The notes below the pieces were generated by a model, which was not told where the DNA came from, searched no databases, and saw nothing but the letters and a program-made list of their open reading frames with translations. Positions 50,020 through 59,400 of a DNA stretch of 64,000 nucleotides are shown piece by piece. This stretch comes from an uncultured Oscillospiraceae bacterium (lineage in GTDB: Bacteria > Bacillota > Clostridia > Oscillospirales > Oscillospiraceae): the NCBI GenBank assembly GCA_934589675.1, contig CAKTOF010000004.1, positions 1 through 64,000 on the forward strand. The letters run 5' to 3'. The position numbers and the translations under genes were made by a program. The stretch's first letter is position 1. Each line of letters opens with the position of its first letter.

Positions 50020-50805
50020 ATGAGAAGAGTCTGCGCTGCGATGATGCTGATCGCGCTGCTGCTTATCCTGTGCGCCTGTGCGCAGGACAAGCCGGCTTCG
50101 GCGCTGCCGCGCATTGTCATCGGCAGCGACGATTATGCACCATATCATTATATTGACGAGGACGGCAACTTTTCCGGCATCGACGTTGAGCTGGCGCGCG
50201 AGGCGTTCCGCCGCATGGGCTATGAGCCGGAGTTCCGCCAAATCGTTTGGGAGGACAAGGATCTTCTCCTCGAGCGCGGGCAGGTCGACTGCCTGTGGGG
50301 CTGCTTCACCATGACCGGCCGCGAGACGCTCTATGACTGGGCGGGGCCGTACCTGAACAGCCGGCAGGTCGTCTGCGTGCGCGAGGACTCCGACATCACG
50401 GCGCTTGCAGACCTTGCCGGCCGCCGCGTCGCCGTTCAGGCGACGAGCAAGCCGGAGAACGTGTTTTTAGAGCGCACGGATGCAAGTGTGCCGCTCGTCG
50501 GCAGCCTGTACTGCTTTTCGACGATGGACGAGGTCTGCAGCGCGCTGCGCAAGGACTATGCCGACGCCATCGCCGGGCATGAGGGCGCGCTGCGCGCCTT
50601 TGCCGAGTCCGAGTCCGGCGAGTACCGCATTCTGGACGAATGCCTGTACAGCTCCCAGCTCGGCGTCGCCTTCCTGAAGGGGGCGCACACGGAGCTTGCG
50701 CAGCAGCTTACGCTTGTGCTGCGCGAAATGATGGACGACGGCACCACTCGTGAGATCGTCAGCCGGTACGGCCTGGATGCCGACGAAGCGCTTGGAGGTC
50801 TGTAA
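50020..50805 (+). CDS. Family-3 solute-binding lipoprotein (signalling receptor)
   Basis: The 261-residue lipoprotein (LLLILCAC, lipidated C20) has the SBP_bac_3 fold: IVIGSDDYAPYHYIDEDGNF, SGIDVELAREAFRRMGYEPE, RGQVDCLWGCFTMTGRE and LAGRRVAVQATSKPE. No permease or ATPase gene is nearby; instead a hybrid kinase starts three bases after its stop. It is therefore more likely a receptor that informs the kinase than an importer. Its ligand may be an amino acid or small acid. GGAGGG precedes the ATG. Confidence 0.92.
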   Translation: MRRVCAAMMLIALLLILCACAQDKPASALPRIVIGSDDYAPYHYIDEDGNFSGIDVELAREAFRRMGYEPEFRQIVWEDKDLLLERGQVDCLWGCFTMTGRETLYDWAGPYLNSRQVVCVREDSDITALADLAGRRVAVQATSKPENVFLERTDASVPLVGSLYCFSTMDEVCSALRKDYADAIAGHEGALRAFAESESGEYRILDECLYSSQLGVAFLKGAHTELAQQLTLVLREMMDDGTTREIVSRYGLDADEALGGL

Positions 50806-50808
50806 ACG

Positions 50809-53394
50809 ATGAAAACGAAAGACACCTCCGGCGCCGTCCGCGCCGCATGGGTGTGGACGGTGATCCTGATCGGCATTGTGCTGCTCACGCTTGGCGGCGT
50901 GCTGGTGAGTGCGCAGGCGAGCATGAATGCGCGCACGACTGCGGAGCGGACGCTCGCCTTTGTCACGAGCCAGATGGATCGCTATGAGGTCAGCCGCACG
51001 AACGACCGGACAAAGAGCCTCATCCGTCTGCTCGACAAAACGTCTGAGCTGGCGGAGCGGCTCTCCTGCGGCGGCGAGCTGACTGCGTCTGCCCTCGACG
51101 GATATGCCTACAACCAGCGCCTGACGGGCATCGTCGTGCTCGACGAAACGCTTGGTCTGGAAGAGCAGACAACGTGCGACGGCGACAGCTTCGCGTTTGC
51201 ATCGTCGCTCGTGGAGCCCAGCCGGATCGAGGACATTGTGCGCTACCCGGTGAAGTCCTATATGACCCGGCTGGAGCACGACGGCGACACATATGACTAT
51301 GCCGCGACCGGCCGCCGGGACGCGCCGGGCGTTATCATCGCCTATGTGCGCAAGGATGAGGTCAATGTGGGCGAGATCACGCTCGACACGCTCTTTACCG
51401 GCTATGACATCCGTATGGACGGCGTCATCGTCGTCACAGACGGCGAAAATGTCATCGGCACGAACAATTCGGCGCTCATGAACATGCCGGCGAGCGCCTT
51501 TAAAGATGAGTTCTCCGGACACAGCACACGAAGCGGCCTGACGCGCTGGACGGGCGGCGGCCGGACCTTCCTCGGCGAACAGACGTACAGACACGGCTGC
51601 CAGATCAGCATTCTGTTCCCGGTGCGCTCGCTCTGCCGCAGCGGGGTCATAGTGCTCATCGCCGGCGCGGCGGTGTACGCGCTGTTCTGCGTGCTGCTGA
51701 TGCTGCTGCGCCAGCGGGCGCACCACGCAGGGCTTTTGCAGATGGAAAAGCAGTTTGACACGCTCAACGCCATCGGCGAGATCTACTCCTCGTGCGTGCT
51801 CCTGTTCCCGCAGACCGGCCGCGTCGAGCTGGTCAAGGCGCCGGAGCGCACAATGATGCAGCTCGATCCGGAAAAGGGCGCGCAGGCGCTGCTCCGGCAG
51901 CTCTGCGACCAGCATGTTGCCGAGCCGTACAGGGAGCAGTTTATGGCCTTTACGGACCCCGCCACGGCCGCGGAGCGGCTGGAGGGACACCGCTTCCTCA
52001 GCTTTCTCTACAACAGCGTCCGCGGCCAGTGGCTCCTCGTGCTTTTGATTCCGCAGCACTATGACGAAAACGGCGGCCTCACGGGCGTGCTGCTCATCTT
52101 CCGCGACGTTTCGGAGGAGCAGGCGCGCGAGGCGGACTACCAGAAGAGGCTTGAACACGCGCTGGAGGACGCCGAGTGTGCCAACCGCGCCAAGACGGAC
52201 TTCCTGCGCCGCATGAGCCACGACATCCGCACGCCCATCAACGTCATCCGCGGGATGGTCACTATCAGCCGCTACGATCCGGAAAACGAGGAAAAGCAGG
52301 AGGAGTGCCGTGAGAAGATCATGGTCGCGTCCGGCTATCTGCTCGAGCTGGTCGGCGATGTGCTCGACATGAGCAAGCTCGAGTCCGGAACCATGCTTCT
52401 TGAGCATCGGCCGTTTGATCTCGATGCGGTGCTCAGCGCTGTTCTGGAGCTGTGCAAGGCGCAGGCGGCGCTGTCTTCCGTCACGGTCCGCTGCGACTGC
52501 ATTGAGTGCGAGCACCGATGGCTCATCGGAAGCCCGGTCCACCTGCAGCGCATTTTGCAGAACATCGTGCTCAATGCGATAAAGTATAACCGCGAGGACG
52601 GCACGGTCACATTTTCGTGCCGCGAGACGGACTCGGACGGGGAGACGGCGCAATTTGAGTTTATCTGCGCCGACACCGGGATCGGCATGAGCAAGGAGTT
52701 TCAGGAAAGGGCGTTCGAGCCGTTTGCGCAGGAGCAATCGGCCTCGGCGCGCACGAATTACGGTGGCACGGGCCTCGGCCTTGCCATCGCGCATGAGCTT
52801 ACGGAAAAAATGGGCGGAACGCTCTGCTTTGAAAGCGAGCTGGGCAAAGGCACGACGTTTTATCTCACGCTGCCCTTTGCCATCGACAGCGCGCCGCGTG
52901 CGGCGCAGGACGCGCCCGAGGATGCGGCCGACGGGTTGGGCGGGATGCGTATCCTGCTCGCGGAGGACAATGCGCTCAATATGGAGGTCGCGTCGTTCAT
53001 GCTGCGGCACGAGGGCGCGGCCGTCACGGAGTGCTGGAACGGCCGCGAGGCCGTCGCCTGCTTTGCAAAGAGCGAGCCCGGCTCCGTCGACGTCATCCTG
53101 ATGGACGTTATGATGCCGGATATGGATGGGCTGGAGGCCGCGCGCGCCATCCGCGCCATGGAGCGGCCGGACGCCAGGACCGTGCCCATCATCGCCATGA
53201 GCGCCAATGCCTTTGAAGACGACGTTGCGCGCAGCCTGAGCGCCGGGATGAACGCCCATCTGGCCAAGCCGGTCGACGCGGCGAAGCTGCTGGCAGCCAT
53301 CCGGCAGTGCAGCCGGGACCGGCGCCGTCCGGACGAAACCCGAGATTCATCCGCCGGGACATGCGCCGGCAGGGGAGGAAGCCATGAGCGATAA
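50809..53394 (+). CDS. Hybrid sensor histidine kinase / response regulator
   Basis: The 861-residue kinase has a first membrane helix (about 15-36), a sensor ectodomain to about 280, and a second helix (VIVLIAGAAVYALFCVLLML). A PAS-like region leads to HisKA with H471 (RRMSHDIRTPINVIRGM) and a HATPase with the usual N, G1, F and G2 boxes (VLNAIKYN, CADTGIGMS, GGTGLGLAIAHEL). The C-terminal receiver domain has D766 in ILMDVMMPDMDG. The ectodomain probably meets the SBP lipoprotein encoded upstream. It ends overlapping the next gene by 11 bases. Phosphate must leave the receiver through an Hpt domain, which is supplied by 55777-56130. Confidence 0.95.
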   Translation: MKTKDTSGAVRAAWVWTVILIGIVLLTLGGVLVSAQASMNARTTAERTLAFVTSQMDRYEVSRTNDRTKSLIRLLDKTSELAERLSCGGELTASALDGYAYNQRLTGIVVLDETLGLEEQTTCDGDSFAFASSLVEPSRIEDIVRYPVKSYMTRLEHDGDTYDYAATGRRDAPGVIIAYVRKDEVNVGEITLDTLFTGYDIRMDGVIVVTDGENVIGTNNSALMNMPASAFKDEFSGHSTRSGLTRWTGGGRTFLGEQTYRHGCQISILFPVRSLCRSGVIVLIAGAAVYALFCVLLMLLRQRAHHAGLLQMEKQFDTLNAIGEIYSSCVLLFPQTGRVELVKAPERTMMQLDPEKGAQALLRQLCDQHVAEPYREQFMAFTDPATAAERLEGHRFLSFLYNSVRGQWLLVLLIPQHYDENGGLTGVLLIFRDVSEEQAREADYQKRLEHALEDAECANRAKTDFLRRMSHDIRTPINVIRGMVTISRYDPENEEKQEECREKIMVASGYLLELVGDVLDMSKLESGTMLLEHRPFDLDAVLSAVLELCKAQAALSSVTVRCDCIECEHRWLIGSPVHLQRILQNIVLNAIKYNREDGTVTFSCRETDSDGETAQFEFICADTGIGMSKEFQERAFEPFAQEQSASARTNYGGTGLGLAIAHELTEKMGGTLCFESELGKGTTFYLTLPFAIDSAPRAAQDAPEDAADGLGGMRILLAEDNALNMEVASFMLRHEGAAVTECWNGREAVACFAKSEPGSVDVILMDVMMPDMDGLEAARAIRAMERPDARTVPIIAMSANAFEDDVARSLSAGMNAHLAKPVDAAKLLAAIRQCSRDRRRPDETRDSSAGTCAGRGGSHER

Positions 53395-55780
53395 GCAGAA
53401 GATCCTCATCGCAGACGATTCGGAGCTGAACCGCGCGCTGCTCGCGGAGATCCTCGGCGGCGAGTACGACTATCTCTATGCCGAAAACGGCGTGGAAGCG
53501 CTCGCCTGCCTTGAGCACCGCGCCGATGTGGCGCTCGTCCTGCTCGACGTCCATATGCCGGAGATGGACGGCTTCAAGGTGCTGGAGGTCATGAACCGCC
53601 AACGCCTCATCGAGGATATCCCTGTCATCATGATCTCGGCCGAGGACGATATCTCCGTCATCGAGCGCGCGTATGACCTCGGCGTGACGGACTATATCCG
53701 CCGCCCGTTCGAGTCGCTCGTTATCCGCCGCCGCGTGAGCAACACGCTCATGCAGTACGCCAAGCAGGCGCGTCTGGCCAGCCTCGTCGACCACGAGGTG
53801 CGCGAGATGGAAAAGACGAGCAACCTGCTTGTGAACATCTTCAGCCACGTCGTCGAATTCCGCAACCGTGAAAGCGGCCTGCATGTGCTGCACATCCGCA
53901 CCGTCACGGAGCTGCTGCTGCACCAGCTTGTGAAAAAGACGGACCGCTACCAGCTGACCGAGCAGGACATCTCGCTGATCAGCACAAGCTCCGCGCTGCA
54001 TGACATCGGCAAGATCAGCATCCCGGAAGAGGTGCTCAACAAGCCCGGCCGGCTGACGGACAAGGAATTTGAGCGCATAAAGACCCACACGGTCATCGGC
54101 GCGAAGATCCTGCGCGAGCTGCCGCTCTATCAGGACGAGCCGCTCGTGAGGTACGCCTATGAGATCTGCCGCTGGCACCATGAGCGCTGGGACGGCGGCG
54201 GCTACCCGGACGGCCTGCGCGGGGATTCGATTCCCATCTCGGCGCAGGTCGTCGCCCTCGCGGACGTGTACGACGCGCTGACGAGCGAGCGCTGCTACAA
54301 GCCGGCCTATGCGCACGAGACGGCCATCTCCATGATCACGGGCGGCGAGTGCGGCGCGTTCAGCCCGCTGCTGCTTGAGTGCCTGAACGAGATCGCGCCG
54401 TCGCTTCCGGCCGCGCTGAGTGCCGCGGCGGATACGTCCATCTGCGGCGACACGGACCGCTGGGAGCTGCGCCTTCGCACGGAGGAGCTGCTCAACAGCG
54501 CGGAGCTTCCGCAAAGCAGCTTCGCGCAGCGCCGCATCGAGCTTGCGCGCGCCCGCGCGGAATTCTATGCCGAGCAGTGCGGCGGCCTTCAGTTTGACTA
54601 TTCCAGCGCGACCGACCGCTTCAGCATCATAGACTGGAGCGAGCCGGACGCTCGCCGCGCTGCCCGCTCGCTCCATGAGCCGGGGCACGCGCGGCTGCTC
54701 AGCCGGAAGGATCAAACCCGGCTCCGCGCGGGCTTTGATCAGGCCACGCCCGATCAGCCGGACTTTGAAATGAATGTGCTCATCCCCGTCGGGCAGGATT
54801 TCCGCTGGCATCGCCTTTGCGTGCGCACGTTCTGGCAGACGGTCCCGCGCGCCCAGCTCGTCGGCGCGACCGGCCGGTTCATCGACGTGCACGAGCAGGT
54901 CGTCCGCAGCGGCGACGGCGCGATGAAGCTCAGACAACAGAGCGCCGGAGCCAGCGTCGTCATGCGCACGCTGCAGGAGGTCTTTGACACGGTGCGCCTT
55001 GTCGACCCGCGCATGTCGCGCGTGATGCAGCTCGACGATAAGGGCTGCCTGACGCAGACGGATACGCCGTGCCACGCGGTATGGAATCAAAGCACCCGCT
55101 GCGAAAACTGCATCTCCATGCAGGCAATACTGCACAAGGATCGGCGCAGCAAGCTGGAATTTGCGGACGGCGATGTGTATTTTGTGATCGCCCAGTACGT
55201 GGAGATCGAGGGCGAGCCCTGCGTGCTGGAGATGGTCTCGTGCGTCGCGGATGGCCGCTGGATAGACGTCGACGGCTCACGGCTGATGCTCGACCGCCCG
55301 CAGGCCAGCGACGACGCGGCCAGCTTCGACGCGCTCACGGGCGCGCGGTCGCGCTACTACTATGAGGAATCTCTGGCGGATATGGATCACATGGACGGCA
55401 TGGTCGTCATTGACGCGGACAACTTCAAGTCCATCAACGACAACTACGGCCACATCGTCGGCGACATGGCGCTTCGCACGATCGCAAAGACGATCTCGTC
55501 GTGCGTCCGCTCGTCGGACATCCTCGTCCGCTACGGCGGCGACGAGTTCCTGCTGCTGTTCCCACAGATCCCGGAGCAGACGCTCCATGACCGGATCGAG
55601 CAGATCCGCGCCGCCGTGCGCGCGGCCAAAATCGAGGGGTATCCGGACATCCAGCTGTCCGTGAGCCTCGGCGGGGTCTACCGGGCGGGGCCGCCCGCAA
55701 AGGCGCTTCACGAAGCAGACCGGAAAATGTACCGGGACAAGGCCAGCAAGCCCCGGATGGAAAGGAAGTCCCAAGTATGA
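53384..55780 (+). CDS. Response regulator with HD-GYP and GGDEF domains (bifunctional c-di-GMP enzyme)
   Basis: The 798 residues run REC (1-120, D55 in LVLLDVHMPEMDG), HD-GYP (about 145-340; HDIGK at 206 and HHERWDGGGYPDGLRG at 265), two PAS-like regions (about 390-660, including CHAVWNQSTRCENCIS) and GGDEF at 718 (RYGGDEF). Both catalytic signatures are intact: HD-GYP hydrolyses c-di-GMP and GGDEF makes it. RSSD precedes GGDEF by exactly five residues, an inhibitory I-site. The direction of the net change when D55 is phosphorylated cannot be predicted. AGGGGAGG precedes the ATG, which lies in the upstream gene. Confidence 0.95.
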   Translation: MSDKQKILIADDSELNRALLAEILGGEYDYLYAENGVEALACLEHRADVALVLLDVHMPEMDGFKVLEVMNRQRLIEDIPVIMISAEDDISVIERAYDLGVTDYIRRPFESLVIRRRVSNTLMQYAKQARLASLVDHEVREMEKTSNLLVNIFSHVVEFRNRESGLHVLHIRTVTELLLHQLVKKTDRYQLTEQDISLISTSSALHDIGKISIPEEVLNKPGRLTDKEFERIKTHTVIGAKILRELPLYQDEPLVRYAYEICRWHHERWDGGGYPDGLRGDSIPISAQVVALADVYDALTSERCYKPAYAHETAISMITGGECGAFSPLLLECLNEIAPSLPAALSAAADTSICGDTDRWELRLRTEELLNSAELPQSSFAQRRIELARARAEFYAEQCGGLQFDYSSATDRFSIIDWSEPDARRAARSLHEPGHARLLSRKDQTRLRAGFDQATPDQPDFEMNVLIPVGQDFRWHRLCVRTFWQTVPRAQLVGATGRFIDVHEQVVRSGDGAMKLRQQSAGASVVMRTLQEVFDTVRLVDPRMSRVMQLDDKGCLTQTDTPCHAVWNQSTRCENCISMQAILHKDRRSKLEFADGDVYFVIAQYVEIEGEPCVLEMVSCVADGRWIDVDGSRLMLDRPQASDDAASFDALTGARSRYYYEESLADMDHMDGMVVIDADNFKSINDNYGHIVGDMALRTIAKTISSCVRSSDILVRYGGDEFLLLFPQIPEQTLHDRIEQIRAAVRAAKIEGYPDIQLSVSLGGVYRAGPPAKALHEADRKMYRDKASKPRMERKSQV

Positions 55781-56130
55781 CCATGGAGAGCTTTTACGCC
55801 GCCGTCGGCGGCTCGTTTGAAAAGACGCTCAGCCGTCTGCCCAGCGAGGCGATGATCCGCAGATTTGTCCTCAAGTTCCCGGCCGATCCGACGTATGCGC
55901 AGCTGGAGGCCGCGCTTCCCGGCGGGGATGAGACGGCGTTCCGCGCGGCGCATACGCTCAAGGGCGTGGCGCAGAACCTGGGCTTTGACCGCCTCTACGC
56001 CTCGGCCGCCGCGCTGACGGAGGACCTTCGCGGCCCGCGCGCCATGACCGATCCTGCGCTGTGGGAGAAGGTGCGGCAGGACTATGCGCAGGTGTGCCGC
56101 GCCATTGAGGCGCTGTCTGCCGGGGAGTAA
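55777..56130 (+). CDS. Free histidine phosphotransfer (Hpt) protein
   Basis: The 117-residue helical protein has the Hpt phospho-His H59 in AAHTLKGVAQNLG. Its ATGA start overlaps the stop of the GGDEF/HD-GYP gene. It can carry phosphate between the hybrid kinase receiver (D766) and the output receiver (D55), completing a His-Asp-His-Asp relay encoded by one operon. Confidence 0.92.
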   Translation: MTMESFYAAVGGSFEKTLSRLPSEAMIRRFVLKFPADPTYAQLEAALPGGDETAFRAAHTLKGVAQNLGFDRLYASAAALTEDLRGPRAMTDPALWEKVRQDYAQVCRAIEALSAGE

Positions 56131-56191
56131 GACCGCGGGCGCGTTTTTGTCGGATCATCGGGAAAAAGCGAGAAATATTCCCTGCACTTGC

Positions 56192-56220
56192 TTGACAGGA
56201 CGGCGGAATCTTGTTACCAT
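56192..56220 (+). promoter_or_regulatory. Promoter of the riboswitch-pilin transcript
   Basis: TTGACA at 56192-56197, a 17-base spacer and TACCAT at 56215-56220; start expected near 56227. Confidence 0.75.
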
Positions 56221-56233
56221 AATGAAGGTTTTG

Positions 56234-56253
56234 GCATCCTCTTGCGAGGATGC
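56234..56253 (+). other. Leader hairpin before the c-di-GMP aptamer
   Basis: GCATCCT and AGGATGC form a seven-base stem around a short loop. The following GCTGCAA (56252-56258) copies the terminator 5' arm at 56352-56358 and could compete for its partner. Confidence 0.6.
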
Positions 56254-56260
56254 TGCAAAA

Positions 56261-56349
56261 GTGAATCATTTGGCAAATCCATTGAAAAGTGGAGACGCAA
56301 AGCTCAGTGCCTAAGGCCGCTTGCCATCGGCTGCGCTGCTATGATTGAC
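56261..56349 (+). promoter_or_regulatory. c-di-GMP-I (GEMM) riboswitch aptamer
   Basis: The class-I signature is present in order. P1 is GTGAATCAT/ATGATTGAC (56261-56269 with 56341-56349). GGCAAA and the P2 hairpin CCATT-GAAA-AGTGG with its GNRA tetraloop at 56284-56287 follow, then GACGCAAAGC at 56294-56303, and finally GCCTAAGGC and the P3 hairpin with the tetraloop receptor region. Class-I GEMM RNAs bind c-di-GMP. The aptamer stands directly before a terminator and the pilin-like gene, about 130 bases after the Hpt gene of the c-di-GMP operon. Confidence 0.92.
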
Positions 56350-56397
56350 TGGCTGCAATTTCCGGAATCGTGCATTCCCGATTGCAGCCAGCTTTTT
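56349..56397 (+). terminator. Riboswitch-associated intrinsic terminator
   Basis: CTGGCTGCAAT (56349-56359) pairs with ATTGCAGCCAG (56381-56391); an inner stem GGAAT/ATTCC extends it. TTTTTT follows. Its 5' arm abuts the last base of P1, so aptamer folding should influence it, but the direction (on or off) is not obvious. Confidence 0.88.
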
Positions 56398-56448
56398 TGG
56401 CGAAATTCGGAAAAAACGGAAGACTATTTACAGGAAGGAGGGATTGCT

Positions 56449-59400
56449 TTGGAAAGTAAATTAAACAAGACAAAGGGATTTACGATGATCGAGCTTGCAA
56501 TCGTGCTGGTCATTCTGGGCATCCTTGTCGCCATCGCAGTCCCGAGCCTGACCCGCTATGTCCACCTTTCACAGTTTCAGAAAAACGAATCGTATGCAAA
56601 AACGATGTATCTCTCGGCCGAGTCTGCCCTGACGGACTACCGCGCGGGCGGAAAATGGGAGGATTTTGCGCACCTCGTCCGCGAGGCCGGCACGCTCAAT
56701 CGCAGCTTTGACAGCGACGACAGGCTTGCCGGCCGCATTTACGCGCTGCGGCTCGATAAGGATGAGTACGGCGCGGGCGAGAATCTTTCCGGCGACGGCG
56801 CGCTCGTGGCCGAGCTGCTCGCGGCCGATACCTATGATAAAAGCATCCTGAACGGTGCGATCTGCCTGGAAGTCGACGTTGTCGCAGGGCAGGTCTATTC
56901 CGTTTTTTACGGCACGGCGTGCGACGGCCTGTGCTATGGCGACGACCATCCGGACAGCGGCACGTGGCTCGACATGAACGCGCGCGATTATGATTCCCGC
57001 CGCGCCGTCCGGCTGGGCTACTACTCCGTGGAGGACGTCTCCAATGTCGTCGAGCTGGAGCTGACAAAGCTGAAGATCACGTCCATCAGCCTGATCAATG
57101 GCGAGCAGCTGACGCTTGGCTGGACGTCGAACTCCCGCCACAACGACCGCGACGTGCGCTTTGCGCTGTGCTTCTACCGCGCCTCGGACGACCAGCTGCT
57201 TTTGAAAACGGAGCTCAAGCGCGGCGCGGGCGACCAGATCACCGTGACCGTCGAAAATCAGGGCGCATCGGGGGAATATGCGTTCCCGCTGCGCTATGAC
57301 AGCGGCCGCTTTACGCTCACGCTCGACGCCATGATGACGGCAAAGCTCATGGATGCGCTGGCGGCCAATCCGGCCGCGGCGCCCGGAAGCAGCACGAGCA
57401 TCACGCGCTTCGGCGGCGCGTTTTCCGCGCCGATGGACATCTACGCGACCGTGCAGGCGTTCCCGACCTATGAGAACACCGGCTCGGACATGAGCGAATA
57501 CACGCACAGCACCGTTACAAAATCCAACACGGCCAACACGCTGTTCGCCGACGGCTCCGCAGGCGGCGACTGCCGCATCACGCTGGTGCGCCACCTCTCG
57601 AACATCCGGTTTTTGAGCGGGAGCGAGACGTTCACCGTGACGTCGCGCTCCATGGATTACCTCAGCGACTCGGTGCTGCTCTATGAGACGGACGCGCACG
57701 GCCTGTTTGTCCGCCGCTCGCCGCACGACGCGGCGTTCCCGACCATTCCGGAGATCGCCGCGGGGCAGACGCTGCGCGGCGACGACGCGTCGAACGCCAT
57801 TGTGAACCTTCGCCTCGCGGCGGACTCCCTGCCGCAAGGCGCGCAGTACCTCGGCCTCATCGCGCGCAACCGCGGCACGATCGCCTCGCTGCGCATGACC
57901 TCGCCGTCCGTTTCCTATTCCGGCGCGCTCGCCGGCGCGGGCGCCGTGTGCGGCTACAGCGACGGGAAGCTTGAAAACGTAAGCGTCGACGGCGCGGCGA
58001 GCGTTGCCGTCACGCTGACGGATCATGCTCTGGCGGAGGGCATCGGCGGTGTCGCCGGTGTGCTCGACCTCAAAGCCGGCATGACGGCCGCATCGCTGTC
58101 CATGTCCGGCTCGGTCGCGGGTACGCTTCCGCTGGGCGCGCTGGCTGCGGCCGGCATCGGCGGCGTGGCGGGCAGCGTCCGCTCGGATGAGTCCGATGCG
58201 GCGCTCGTGTCGGCGCACAACAGCGCGTCCGTCACCGGCAACGCCTGCGTCGGCGGCATTGCCGGCTTTGTGCTCGGCGTGCAGGAGGACACCGAGCACA
58301 GCGACCTGAGCGATTGCACCAATGACGGCCTCGTGCTCGCGGAATTTGACGACTATGAGGCCGGTAAGATCACGGGCAGCTACATCGGCGGCGTTGCCGG
58401 CTATGCAAAATTCGCCGTCATCGCCTCGTGCCGGAGCCGCTCGGGGCAGGCGTCGGGCTTTGTCTATTCCTACGGCCAGAAGGACCGGCTGCTGCGCGGC
58501 CGCTACGTCGGCGGCATTGCCGGCTACGGTGAGACGAGCCGCATCCGCGACTGCACGACGCTCTCCGGCGGCTACGTCCTCGGCGACGAGTATGTCGGCG
58601 GCATCGTCGGCGGCATGAACGACGCGGTGCAGAAGGCGATCGAGACGTCTGCGCTGTCCGTCACGACGAACGGCGGCTACGTCCTTGGAAACTCCTACGT
58701 CGGCGGCATCGTCGGCAAGAACTCCGGCAGCTCCGCCATCTCCGCCTGTGTCAACACCGGCGTCGCCGCGGGCTACGGGCGGTTCATCGGCGGGATCTGC
58801 GGCGCGAACATCGCGCTCGGCACGAACGTGCCCTCCGTCGTCAACTGCGCCAGCTTTATCTCCGACACGGACGGCAGCGTCTACCGTCTCGCCGTCAGCT
58901 GGAAGACGGGCGGCGACTTTGTCGGCGGCCTCGTCGGCTACAACTCCGGGCGCATTGAGTTCCGCGACGATGCGGCCAATCCCGTCACGACGCGAAGCGT
59001 CTCCGGCATCGTGGTCGGCGGCAATTATGTCGGCGGCCTCATCGGCCTCAACGACATCGGCGGCACGGTCGACGTTGCCTACACGCTCCTCGGCGGCCGA
59101 GTCACGGCGTCCGGCGACTGCGCGGGCGGCCTCATCGGCCTCAACGCGTCCGAGCAGCTGCTCACCCAGACGCTCAGGCTCCAGCCGGCGGGCGTGCGCG
59201 GGCGGTATTACGTCGGCGGCGTCATCGGCGCGAACGTCGTTGCGCTCAGCGAGGATCTGACCGTCTCCGGCCTGACCGTTTCCAACCGCCTCGGCCAGAT
59301 CTCGGCCACGGCGTTCTGCGGCGGCCTCATCGGCTATCACCGCACCTATGCGGCAGGGCAGCTCGGCTTCGGCTCGATGCTGGAATACCTCCTCGCGGAC

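Noticed and set aside
56341..56448. In-frame codons upstream of the pilin TTG start
   Set aside because: They lie in the aptamer end and terminator hairpin; AAGGAGGG marks TTG 56449 as the start.
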